64,000 nt of DNA, from positions 1-64,000 of the forward strand of contig JAHLKV010000006.1 in NCBI GenBank assembly GCA_020444475.1, read 5' to 3'. Positions 17,579 through 25,529 of the stretch are shown here, one piece after another. The notes under the pieces are model-generated. The model made no database searches, had not been told where the DNA came from, and saw nothing but the letters and a program-made list of their open reading frames with translations. Numbering within the stretch: position 1 is the stretch's first letter; each line of letters starts with the position of its first letter. The position numbers and the translations under genes were made by a program. The stretch is from a bacterium. GTDB taxonomy: Bacteria; Zixibacteria; MSB-5A5; GN15; FEB-12.

Positions 17579-18691
17579 ATGCTTTCCACGGTGACGGCTG
17601 CGCAAACTTATACGATCGTGCTCGATGTCATGGGCGCCGACCGCGGTCCTGAAACCATCATTCAGGGCGGGATCGAAGCGGCCCGTGCTATCGGCGGCAA
17701 AATACAGGTTGATCTTGTCGGCGACGAAGACATTATCCAGGCTGCTCTGGATAAACAGGAAAACGTCCCCGACAACGTTAACGTCCGCCACGCTGAACAG
17801 ACGGTCCCCATGGACATGGGGGCCACCGAGGGCGTTCGTCTGCGCAAAAGCTCGATCGCTGTCGGCGTCCAGCAGGTCAAAAAAGAAAAAGCCCATGCGT
17901 TCGTGTCGCCGGGCAACACCGGCGCCGTCATGGCGACCTCGCTGCTGACCCTCGGCCGCATCCCCGGCGTCAGCCGCCCCGCCATCACGTCGACATTCCC
18001 GACCAGCACCGGTAAACCGTGTATCGTTCTCGATGTCGGCGCCAACGCCGACTGCAAGCCGCAGCATCTCTCGCAGTTTGCGGTTATGGGCTCGGTCTAC
18101 GCGCAGGTCAGTTTCGGCGTCAAAGCACCCCGGGTGGGGCTGATCTCGATTGGTGAAGAGCGAAGCAAAGGCAATGAACTGATATTCTCCGCGCGCGAAC
18201 TGCTCAAAGACTCCCAGATCAATTTCGTAGGCAATATCGAAGGTCGCGACATTCTGTCCGGTGTGGTAGAGGTCGCGGTCACCGACGGCTTCACGGGAAA
18301 TATCCTGCTGAAGTTCGCAGAGTCGATCCAGCCCATGCTGGCGACAGCTATCAAGCGCCAGATACAGACTAACATATTCTCTCGATTCGGCGTAATGATG
18401 ATGTTGCCGTTCATGCGGCGCATGCGCAACACGTTCGACTATGCCCAGTGGGGTGGTGCACCGCTGCTGGGCGTCAATGGTATTGTCGTGATTTGTCACG
18501 GCTCATCGAGCGCCAAGGCGATCACCAACGCCGTCGCGGGCGCCTACCGAATGGCGCAGCAAGACATCACCGTGCGACTCAGGGATGAGTTGATTACCAA
18601 TCATTTTGGAATTGAGAATGGGTCAAAAGCCAAGAGCGAGGATATCGGGGACGGGGTCGTATACTCCTCCGCACCGGATGACCAACGCTGA
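17579..18691 (+). CDS. plsX: Phosphate acyltransferase PlsX
   Basis: About 370 residues. Converts acyl-ACP to acyl-phosphate at the membrane for phospholipid synthesis. TIVLDVMGADRGPETIIQG at the N-terminus, SPGNTGAVMATSLLTLGRI, LDVGANADCKP and VTDGFTGNILLKFAES are the family motifs. The start is ATG 17579 or GTG 17591; both are compatible with the AAAGGA at 17573. The last 74 bases overlap fabH in another frame; the C-terminal residues after FGIENGS are a tail beyond the usual PlsX end. Confidence 0.95.
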   Translation: MLSTVTAAQTYTIVLDVMGADRGPETIIQGGIEAARAIGGKIQVDLVGDEDIIQAALDKQENVPDNVNVRHAEQTVPMDMGATEGVRLRKSSIAVGVQQVKKEKAHAFVSPGNTGAVMATSLLTLGRIPGVSRPAITSTFPTSTGKPCIVLDVGANADCKPQHLSQFAVMGSVYAQVSFGVKAPRVGLISIGEERSKGNELIFSARELLKDSQINFVGNIEGRDILSGVVEVAVTDGFTGNILLKFAESIQPMLATAIKRQIQTNIFSRFGVMMMLPFMRRMRNTFDYAQWGGAPLLGVNGIVVICHGSSSAKAITNAVAGAYRMAQQDITVRLRDELITNHFGIENGSKAKSEDIGDGVVYSSAPDDQR

Positions 18692-19607
18692 TTTCGAGAG
18701 AATTGTCGATACCTCAGACGAGTGGATCACCACCCGCACCGGCATCAAAGAACGACGAATCGCCCGCGACCATATTCAGACCTCGGACATGGCGCTTGAG
18801 GCCTGCCGCGCCGCGATGGAAATGGCGTCCTGCCGGCCCGACGAGATCGATGCCCTTATAGTCGGTACGGTTACCCCCGATTATCCCCTTCCGTCCACCG
18901 CCTGTGTCGTGCAGGAGAAAATGCCCCTGCCGAATGCGGTCGCGTTTGACGTTGTCGCAGCCTGTGCGGGATTTATCAACGGGCTCGCCATCGCCAGATC
19001 GATGATCGAGATTGGATCCGCCCGCAAAGTGCTCGTGGCCGGCGCCGAGAAGCTCTCGTCGATCACCAACTACGAAGACCGCGGCACCTGCGTGTTGTTT
19101 GGCGACGGCGCCGGGGCGGTCGTATTGGAGGCCTCCGTTGGTGATCGGGGCGTTATCTCGACTTTTCTCCGCTCCGACGGCAGTATGCGCAAGTGGCTGT
19201 GGATCGAAGCGGGCGGCACTAATCGGCCTATCACCAAAGACTTTCCGTTCGACCACACCGACAAAATCCTCATGAACGGCTCGGATATCTACAAAGTGGC
19301 CGTGCGGGAGATGACCAGGGCCTGTCTGAAAGTTCTTGACGATTGCGGTCTGACAGCCGATGATGTCGCACTGGTCGTGCCGCACCAGGCTAATATTCGA
19401 ATCATCGAAGCGGTCGCCAAGCGGCTCCATATTGAACTCGACCGCTTCTACTTGAACATCGACCGGTACGGTAATACCTCGGCCGCTTCGGTCCCGCTGG
19501 CGCTGGACGAAGCTAACCGGGCGGGCAAAATCAAGCCCGGTGACAACATACTGATGGTTGCCTTCGGCGGTGGCCTCATCTGGGGCTCCGCGCTGGTCAC
19601 ATGGTAA
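18618..19607 (+). CDS. fabH: 3-oxoacyl-ACP synthase III
   Basis: 329 residues. Starts fatty-acid synthesis by condensing an acyl-CoA with malonyl-ACP. Active site: Cys116 in VVAACAGFI, His in VPHQANIRII, and Asn in YGNTSAASVP. The N-terminus RISGTGSYTPP, TNADFERIVDTSDEW is required by the fold and is encoded inside the 3' end of plsX, so the overlap (18618-18691) is real. Ribosome-binding site GGAATTGAGA is weak. Confidence 0.96.
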   Translation: MGQKPRARISGTGSYTPPHRMTNADFERIVDTSDEWITTRTGIKERRIARDHIQTSDMALEACRAAMEMASCRPDEIDALIVGTVTPDYPLPSTACVVQEKMPLPNAVAFDVVAACAGFINGLAIARSMIEIGSARKVLVAGAEKLSSITNYEDRGTCVLFGDGAGAVVLEASVGDRGVISTFLRSDGSMRKWLWIEAGGTNRPITKDFPFDHTDKILMNGSDIYKVAVREMTRACLKVLDDCGLTADDVALVVPHQANIRIIEAVAKRLHIELDRFYLNIDRYGNTSAASVPLALDEANRAGKIKPGDNILMVAFGGGLIWGSALVTW

Positions 19608-19617
19608 ATGGAATGAT

Positions 19618-20550
19618 ATGAGCAAGACGGTACTCTTCTTTCCCGGACAGGCCTCGCAGTACGTCGGTATGGGCAAGGACCTGTACGACCATTCGGCCGC
19701 TGTCCGGACCCTGTACGAGCTGGCCTCCGATGCGATCGGCGAGGATGTTGCCCGCCTGTCGTTTGACGGTCCGGCCGAAGAACTCAAGCGGACCCGGTTC
19801 ACCCAGCCGGCTATCCTGCTGCACTCCCTGGCGGTGCTGTCGGTCATGAACGACGACGGATTTGAATTCGACTATGCCGCCGGGCATTCACTCGGTGAAT
19901 ACGGCGCCCTGGCGGTTTGCGGGGCGATGTCATTCGAGGATGCCATCCGTGCGGTCGTCAAGAGGGCCGCCCTCATGGAAGATGCCTGCGTGGCTAATCC
20001 GGGAACCATGGCCGCCGTTATGGGTTTGACGGAGGAACAGATTGTCGAGGTCTGCCGGGAGGCGTCAGCCGATGGCGTGGTAGTGCCGGCCAACTACAAC
20101 TCCGACGCCCAGATTGTGGTGTCCGGGGCTGTTGCCGGAGTCGAGAAGGCGGCCGCGCTGGCCAAAGAAAGCGGCGCCAAACGGGCCATTATGCTTGAGG
20201 TTGGCGGCGCTTTCCACTCGCCGCTGATGGAGCCGGCTCGCGACGGGCTCGAAGCGTATCTTGGCGATGTGGCCATAAACGCACCGAAAAGACCCGTCAT
20301 CGCCAATGTAACCGCCAAAGAGGTGCTGGACGGTGAAGATATTCGCCGGCTGCTCGTGGAGCAGGTCACTGCCCCGGTGCGGTGGGCGCAGACCATGTCC
20401 TTCTTGCGTGACAACGGCGTGACCCGTATTATCGAGATCGGTCCCGGCAAAGTGCTGACCGGTCTGGCACGCCGCGAGATGAAGCCCGAGCAGTCGATCA
20501 ATCTCGATACGCTCGAAGATATCCACGCGTTCGCAGGAGCGAACGCCTAA
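19618..20550 (+). CDS. fabD: Malonyl-CoA:ACP transacylase
   Basis: 310 residues. Loads malonyl onto ACP. FFPGQASQYVGMG at the N-terminus, nucleophile Ser91 in AAGHSLGEYGAL, His in GGAFHSPLM. Starts 10 bases after fabH; a longer in-frame reading from 19558 overlaps fabH and is not needed. Confidence 0.96.
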   Translation: MSKTVLFFPGQASQYVGMGKDLYDHSAAVRTLYELASDAIGEDVARLSFDGPAEELKRTRFTQPAILLHSLAVLSVMNDDGFEFDYAAGHSLGEYGALAVCGAMSFEDAIRAVVKRAALMEDACVANPGTMAAVMGLTEEQIVEVCREASADGVVVPANYNSDAQIVVSGAVAGVEKAAALAKESGAKRAIMLEVGGAFHSPLMEPARDGLEAYLGDVAINAPKRPVIANVTAKEVLDGEDIRRLLVEQVTAPVRWAQTMSFLRDNGVTRIIEIGPGKVLTGLARREMKPEQSINLDTLEDIHAFAGANA

Positions 20551-20564
20551 CAGCGAGGATCGCC

Positions 20565-21296
20565 GTGGATTTCAAAGGAAAAGTCATAGTTGTGACCGGC
20601 TCGGGCCGGGGGATAGGTCGAACGATAGCCGAACGGTTCGCCAAAGCCGGCGGGACGGTCGTGATCAGCGATCTCGACGATGCCACTGTCCGGCAGGTCG
20701 CCTCCGAAATCGGTGGCGGGGCGATCGGAATTGCGGCCAACGTGACCAGTGCCGACGACGTCGCCCGGCTGCTCGAGGAGGCTTCCAGCAAGCTCGGATC
20801 GGTCGATGTGGTTGTCAATAATGCCGGTATTACGCGGGATACGCTGATGATCAGGATGGACGAGAAGGACTGGGATATGGTGCTTGACATCAATCTTAAG
20901 GGAGCCTTTCTTGTCACGAAAGCCGCGTCGCGCATCATGATGAAACAGCGCCGCGGACGCATCGTGAACATCAGTTCGGTCGTCGGACTGACCGGCAACG
21001 CCGGGCAGTCGAACTACTCGGCTTCGAAGGCGGGGCTGATCGGACTGACGAAATCGGCCGCGAAAGAGCTGGCGTCCCGCGGCGTAACGGTGAATGCCGT
21101 GGCGCCGGGCTATATCGAAACGGAGATGACGAAGAACCTGCCCGAGGCGGTGAGAGACGACTATATGACCAGGATCGCCCTCAAACGTCCCGGGTCTCCC
21201 GACGATGTCGCGTCGGCCGTCATGTTTTTCGCTTCCGACGAAGCCGCCTATGTTACCGGTCAGGTACTGGCTGTTGACGGCGGCCTTTCCATGTAG
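20565..21296 (+). CDS. fabG: 3-oxoacyl-ACP reductase
   Basis: 243 residues, short-chain dehydrogenase. NADPH-binding TGSGRGIGR, NNAGITRD, catalytic Ser in NISSVVG and Tyr/Lys in SNYSASKAGL. The C-terminus GQVLAVDGGLSM is typical of FabG. GTG start at 20565 with GAGGA upstream. Confidence 0.96.
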   Translation: MDFKGKVIVVTGSGRGIGRTIAERFAKAGGTVVISDLDDATVRQVASEIGGGAIGIAANVTSADDVARLLEEASSKLGSVDVVVNNAGITRDTLMIRMDEKDWDMVLDINLKGAFLVTKAASRIMMKQRRGRIVNISSVVGLTGNAGQSNYSASKAGLIGLTKSAAKELASRGVTVNAVAPGYIETEMTKNLPEAVRDDYMTRIALKRPGSPDDVASAVMFFASDEAAYVTGQVLAVDGGLSM

Positions 21297-21335
21297 GAAA
21301 TTACACAACGCTTGCATACACAAAGGAGTACGATC

Positions 21336-21575
21336 ATGTCTGTTGAGGAGAGAGTTAAAGAAATCATCGTCGAGCAGCTTGGCGTCGACGCCGCCCAGGT
21401 TACCGAACGGGCGAAATTCGTGGATGATCTCGGTGCCGACTCTCTGGATACCGTCGAGCTCGTTATGGCGCTCGAAGAGGAGTTTTCGCTGGAGATTCCC
21501 GACGAGGACGCCGAGAAGATCACCTCGGTCGGCGAAGCCATCGACTACATTAAAGCCAATGGGAAGTCTGAATAG
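21336..21575 (+). CDS. acpP: Acyl carrier protein
   Basis: 79 residues, acidic four-helix protein. Phosphopantetheine attaches to Ser36 in [20 protein letters not shown] sits 9 bases before ATG 21336; the upstream in-frame start at 21312 lies before that site and is rejected. Carries the growing acyl chain between the neighbouring Fab enzymes. Confidence 0.97.
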   Translation: MSVEERVKEIIVEQLGVDAAQVTERAKFVDDLGADSLDTVELVMALEEEFSLEIPDEDAEKITSVGEAIDYIKANGKSE

Positions 21576-21635
21576 GTGATTTAACCGCGGCCTTCGCGCC
21601 GCATTCCGTCACCTCTCTCACGCTAGCGTAAGCCT

Positions 21636-22883
21636 ATGAGTAAACGAATCGTCATCACCGGCATGGGTGTCATCACCCCGCTCGGCAACGACCTGGATAC
21701 CTTCTGGGACGCGCTGAACACGGGGGCATCCGGCGTCGAGACCGTCTCCCGTTTCGATGTGTCCGCGTATCCGACCAAAATCGCGGCCGAGGTCAAAGAC
21801 TTCGATCCGACCGAATGCATGGACAAGAAGGAACTGCGACGGGTCGATTTGACGGAGCAGTATGCCATCTGTGCTACAGAGAAGGCGATTCGAGACGCCG
21901 ATCTTGACCCGACGGCGGTTGATCCGGACCGATGCGGAGTCGTCATCGGGTCAGGCATCGGCGGTATTTCCACGTTCGAAAAACAGCACGAGAATCTTCT
22001 GACGGCCGGACCCGGCCGCGTGTCACCGTTTTTCATTCCCATGATGATCATCGACATGTGTGCGGGCCTGGTGTCCATTCGCCTCGGTTTCCGGGGACCG
22101 AACTACGGCACGGTCTCGGCCTGTTCCTCGTCGGGACACGCCATCATCGACGCCTTCCGCATCATCCAGCGCGGTGAGGCCGACCTGATGATTTCAGGCG
22201 GAGCGGAGGCAACCATCACGCCGACGTCGATGGCCGGTTTCTGCCAGGCCAAGGCGATGTCGACGCGCAACGACGAGCCGCACCGCGCCTCACGTCCGTT
22301 CGACAAGGGCCGCGACGGATTCGTCATGGGTGAAGGCTCGGGGATTGTCGTGCTGGAGTCACTCGAACATGCCCGGGCGCGAGGCGCCAGAATCTACGGC
22401 GAGATACTCGGCGCCGGTATGACCGCCGACGCCTATCATATGACGGCGCCTCATCCGGAAGGACTGGGGGCTCGCAAGGCGATGGAGATCGCCATTCGGG
22501 ACGCCGGTCTGACGCCCGAGAAGATCAACTACATCAACACCCACGGGACGGCCACCGACCTGGGTGATATCGCCGAAACCAAAGCGATCAAAGCTGTTTT
22601 CGGCGAGCACGCCTTCACCATACCGTGCAACTCCACCAAGTCGATGACCGGGCACCTGCTTGGTTCCGCCGGCGCGGTGGAGATGATCACCGCCCTGCTG
22701 TCGATCAAGCATGCGCGGGTCCATCCGACAATCAATCTTGAAGACCCTGACCCGGAATGTGATCTCGACTATGTTCCCAATGTCGGTCGGGACTGGGACG
22801 TTACCTACGCCATGTCGAACTCGTTCGGGTTCGGCGGTCACAATGTCACGATCGTGGTCGGCAAAGTAGACGGCACTGTGTAG
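21636..22883 (+). CDS. fabF: 3-oxoacyl-ACP synthase II
   Basis: 415 residues. Elongating condensing enzyme with Cys163 in VSACSSSGHAI, His in NTHGTATDLGD and His in TKSMTGHLLGSAG. The N-terminus RIVITGMGVITPLG is standard. Its stop is followed without gap by the rnc ATG. Confidence 0.97.
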   Translation: MSKRIVITGMGVITPLGNDLDTFWDALNTGASGVETVSRFDVSAYPTKIAAEVKDFDPTECMDKKELRRVDLTEQYAICATEKAIRDADLDPTAVDPDRCGVVIGSGIGGISTFEKQHENLLTAGPGRVSPFFIPMMIIDMCAGLVSIRLGFRGPNYGTVSACSSSGHAIIDAFRIIQRGEADLMISGGAEATITPTSMAGFCQAKAMSTRNDEPHRASRPFDKGRDGFVMGEGSGIVVLESLEHARARGARIYGEILGAGMTADAYHMTAPHPEGLGARKAMEIAIRDAGLTPEKINYINTHGTATDLGDIAETKAIKAVFGEHAFTIPCNSTKSMTGHLLGSAGAVEMITALLSIKHARVHPTINLEDPDPECDLDYVPNVGRDWDVTYAMSNSFGFGGHNVTIVVGKVDGTV

Positions 22884-23648
22884 ATGAGTCTCTGGCGACG
22901 GTTGACTTCGCTTTTTTCCGGGACCAGCTCTACAATCACCCAGGTACATCTTGGCGATGTCCAGGAGATCATCGGCTATAGCTTCCGCGACGTCGAACTC
23001 CTGTCTCTTGCGCTCACTCACCGCTCGGCTGCCAACTGCGGCCAGAACGGCTCTTTGTCCAACGAGCGGCTGGAGTTTCTCGGCGACAGCGTTCTTGGCC
23101 TGGTGATCGCCGATCGCCTCTACGATGACAATCCCGACATGAGTGAGGGAGACCTCACCAAGACCAAGGCGATGCTCGTCAATGAAACCACCCTGGCGGT
23201 CGTCGCGATGGAGGTCGGGCTCAACCACTGCGTTCGGCTCTCGCCCGAAGAAATCAAATCGGGCGGTCGCGAGCGCAATTCCATCATCGCCGATGCTTTC
23301 GAAGCGGTGATTGGTGCCGTCTATCTCGATGGCGGTTATCATGCCGCCCGCGATGTTGTCCTTCGGCTCATCTATGTCCGCCGCGATCGCATCACGCGCG
23401 ATGAATCCCAGCGCAATTTCAAGGGGGAGCTGCTCGAATTGATCCAGGCGCGCGGCGAAGGCATGCCGCACTACGAAATCGTCTCCGAGCGCGGACCGGA
23501 CCACGCCAAGGAGTTCCACGTGCGAGTGACGGTGAGTGGTCAGACGGTCGGCGAAGGTGTCGGCTTCTCCAAGAAGGAAGCCGAGCAGAAAGCGGCCGGA
23601 GTCGCGCTGGAGTTCTTCGAGTTCACGCGCGGCGACAAAGAAGACTAG
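22884..23648 (+). CDS. rnc: Ribonuclease III
   Basis: 254 residues. Cleaves double-stranded RNA in rRNA and mRNA processing. Signature ERLEFLGDSVLGLVIAD with the catalytic Glu and Asp, second acidic site in DAFEAVIGAVYLDGGY, and a C-terminal double-stranded-RNA-binding domain ending GFSKKEAEQKAAGVAL. About 20 N-terminal residues (WRRLTSLFSG...) are extra. The fabF-rnc junction is the usual end of this cluster. Confidence 0.96.
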   Translation: MSLWRRLTSLFSGTSSTITQVHLGDVQEIIGYSFRDVELLSLALTHRSAANCGQNGSLSNERLEFLGDSVLGLVIADRLYDDNPDMSEGDLTKTKAMLVNETTLAVVAMEVGLNHCVRLSPEEIKSGGRERNSIIADAFEAVIGAVYLDGGYHAARDVVLRLIYVRRDRITRDESQRNFKGELLELIQARGEGMPHYEIVSERGPDHAKEFHVRVTVSGQTVGEGVGFSKKEAEQKAAGVALEFFEFTRGDKED

Positions 23649-23969
23649 CTGCGCCCCCTCGATATTCACGTCGGCATCTCCATTTCACTCCACATCGACC
23701 ATCGATCACCGTCACCGTGTGATCGCACTACGTCAAGCTCATGGCCGATGATCTCTGACTGACCGCGAGTGACGATACATCACGGCTCGCCGGACATGCA
23801 ATCACACGTCGTGCCGAGACATTTTTTTATTGACTTTATTTTTACAGAATCGTTATTGATTTACGTTACGGTGGATCGGGACTTAGTGATGAAGAATCAA
23901 GAGTTCACAGACGCAATGAACATAAGCATCGTCACCTGTTTCCTGTAACACCTTTCAAGGAGTGATTCA
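23649..23969. other. Intergenic region with promoter for the H1-like gene
   Basis: 321 bases, no gene. A T8 run at 23822-23829 follows a weakly paired GC-rich stretch and may end the fab-rnc transcript. TTGACT (23830-23835) with a poor TTATTG -10 (23853-23858) could start the H1-like gene; the region is much richer in A+T than its flanks. AAGGAG at 23957-23962 is the ribosome-binding site. Confidence 0.5.
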
Positions 23970-24476
23970 ATGCGCAAGGCAACCAAAAAGAAAGCAACCA
24001 AGAAGGCGACGTCGAAGCGTAAAGGCGCTTCGCGGCGCAAGGCCAAAGAGTGGACAAGAGAGGACATTGCGCTGCTGCGCAAAATGTACCGCATGACACC
24101 GACCAAGGAGCTGGCCAAGCAGCTCAAGCGGACGGTGGCGTCGGTGCAGGCCAAGGCTCGTTCGCTCGGACTGAAGAAGGCCGTGAAGAAGGCCGCCAAG
24201 AAAGTGAAGAAGGTCGCCAAGAAGGTTACGCGGAAGGCGCGTCCGAAAAAGGCCGCCAAGAAAAAAGCGACCAAGAAGAAAACGGCCAAGAAGAAAGCTA
24301 CCAAGAAGGCCGCTAAGAAGAAAGCGACCAAAAAGGTAGCGAAGAAGAAAGCCACCAAGAAGGCTGCGAAGAAAAAAGCGACCAAGAAGGTAGCCAAGAA
24401 GAAAACTACCAAGAAGAAAGCGACTAAGAAGAAAGCCACCAAGAAGGCCAAGCGCCCGGCCCGCCGGAAACGCTAA
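23970..24476 (+). CDS. Histone H1-like protein with Myb/GcrA-like domain
   Basis: 168 residues, extremely basic. Residues 1-25 are Lys-rich; about 26-68 (EWTREDIALLRKMYRM to SVQAKARSLGL) form a tri-helical Myb/SANT or GcrA-like DNA-binding unit; the rest is a histone-H1-type tail of Lys-Lys-Ala-Thr repeats (KKATKKAAKKKATKKVAKK style) ending RPARRKR. Likely a nucleoid-associated protein that couples one folded DNA-binding domain to a disordered cationic tail. The tail DNA is an imperfect tandem repeat prone to length change. Monocistronic, with its own terminator. Confidence 0.8.
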   Translation: MRKATKKKATKKATSKRKGASRRKAKEWTREDIALLRKMYRMTPTKELAKQLKRTVASVQAKARSLGLKKAVKKAAKKVKKVAKKVTRKARPKKAAKKKATKKKTAKKKATKKAAKKKATKKVAKKKATKKAAKKKATKKVAKKKTTKKKATKKKATKKAKRPARRKR

Positions 24477-24505
24477 GCGCCCTCTCGGCTGATTCACGTA
24501 TTTGC

Positions 24506-24537
24506 AAAAGACCCGCCTGAGGCGGGTCTTTTCTTTG
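24506..24537 (+). terminator. Rho-independent terminator
   Basis: AAAAGACCCGCC, TGA loop, GGCGGGTCTTTTC: a near-perfect symmetric hairpin with T-run ending the H1-like transcript. Confidence 0.95.
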
Positions 24538-24561
24538 CCGCTCGGTACCCGTCACCCTGAC

Positions 24562-24590
24562 TTGACAAGGCCTCGCCCGTTTACCATATT
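24562..24590 (+). promoter_or_regulatory. etfB promoter
   Basis: TTGACA (24562-24567), 17 bases, CATATT (24585-24590). Transcript start expected near 24597, giving a leader of about 37 bases. Confidence 0.75.
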
Positions 24591-24633
24591 CGCAAGCAAG
24601 TTAGTGTATATCATCGAGGAAGAAGGTTCCGCT

Positions 24634-25419
24634 ATGAAAACTGTTGTCCTGGTCAAACAGGTCCCCGAAATCGCGCTGATCAAGGTCGATGAGGCCGCCA
24701 ACCAGGTGGTTCTCCCGCAGGGTCCGGGTGTGGTGAATCCGTTCGATGAATACGCGGTCGAGGAAAGCCTGCGTATCAAGGAGAAGACCGGCGGTTCCTG
24801 CGCCGTGATGTGTGTTGGAAGCCAGCGCGCCGAGTCCGCCCTCCGCGACTGTCTCGCGCTCGGCGTCGACGAAGCGTACCTGCTGACCGACGATGCTTTT
24901 GCCGCTTCCGATCCACAGGCGGTCGCGAAGATTCTCGCCGCCGGATTGAAGAAACTGGGTGAATACGATCTCGTTCTTGCCGGCAAGCAGGCGATCGACT
25001 CCGACGCCGCTCAGGTCCCCGGCGCGGTCGCGGCCCTGCTCGATTTGCCGCAGGCGATGTTCGTCAAGAAGTTCGAATCCGTCGAGAACGGCAAGGCGAT
25101 TGTCCAGCGCTCCACCGAAGACGGCTATGACCTGATCGAACTGCCCCTTCCGGCCGTCGTCTCCGTCGTAAAGGAGATCAACGAACCCCGGCTGCCGTCG
25201 CTCAAGGGCAAGATGGCCGCCAAGAAAAAAGAGATCGTCAAGTGGAGCGCCGCCGATCTTGGTGTCGATACTGCCACGGTCGGTCCGAACTCCGGGACGA
25301 AGACGGTCAAAGTCGCCCCGCCGGCGCCCCGTCCGAGCGGTGAACGTATCGAAGGTGATTCCCCGGATGATATCGCCGACAAGCTCTTCAAGAAGCTTCG
25401 CGAAGACCAGGTCATCTGA
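24634..25419 (+). CDS. etfB: Electron transfer flavoprotein beta subunit
   Basis: 261 residues. Begins MKTVVLVKQVPE, with FDEYAVEESLRI, LAGKQAIDSDAAQV and PAVVSVVKEINEPRLPSLKG, the EtfB signature region. It carries electrons from acyl-CoA dehydrogenases toward the quinone pool as a dimer with EtfA. ATG 24634 has GAAGG 8 bases upstream; the longer frame from 24502 would run through the promoter. Oddly, etfA is not adjacent: the gene is closed off by a promoter and a terminator. Confidence 0.93.
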   Translation: MKTVVLVKQVPEIALIKVDEAANQVVLPQGPGVVNPFDEYAVEESLRIKEKTGGSCAVMCVGSQRAESALRDCLALGVDEAYLLTDDAFAASDPQAVAKILAAGLKKLGEYDLVLAGKQAIDSDAAQVPGAVAALLDLPQAMFVKKFESVENGKAIVQRSTEDGYDLIELPLPAVVSVVKEINEPRLPSLKGKMAAKKKEIVKWSAADLGVDTATVGPNSGTKTVKVAPPAPRPSGERIEGDSPDDIADKLFKKLREDQVI

Positions 25420-25435
25420 CCGGTTCGAAATCCAC

Positions 25436-25467
25436 AAGGCCGCCCCCGGGGCGGCCTTTTTCTTTCC
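25436..25467 (+). terminator. Rho-independent terminator
   Basis: AAGGCCGCCCC / GGGGCGGCCTT hairpin followed by TTTCTTT, ending the etfB transcript. Confidence 0.95.
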
Positions 25468-25487
25468 TCATCCATCACATTTCAACT

Positions 25488-25517
25488 TTGACTTCGATTT
25501 CCCACCATTAATATATT
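25488..25517 (+). promoter_or_regulatory. Promoter of the 748-residue exported protein
   Basis: TTGACT (25488-25493), 18 bases, TATATT (25512-25517). The start codon comes 12 bases after the -10 box and no Shine-Dalgarno is visible, so the leader is at most a few bases. Confidence 0.65.
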
Positions 25518-25529
25518 GGCTCCAGAACC

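Noticed and set aside
16823..18499. 558-codon minus-strand frame opposite yceD-rpmF-plsX
   Set aside because: Antisense to three conserved genes in a classical cluster; product has no signature.
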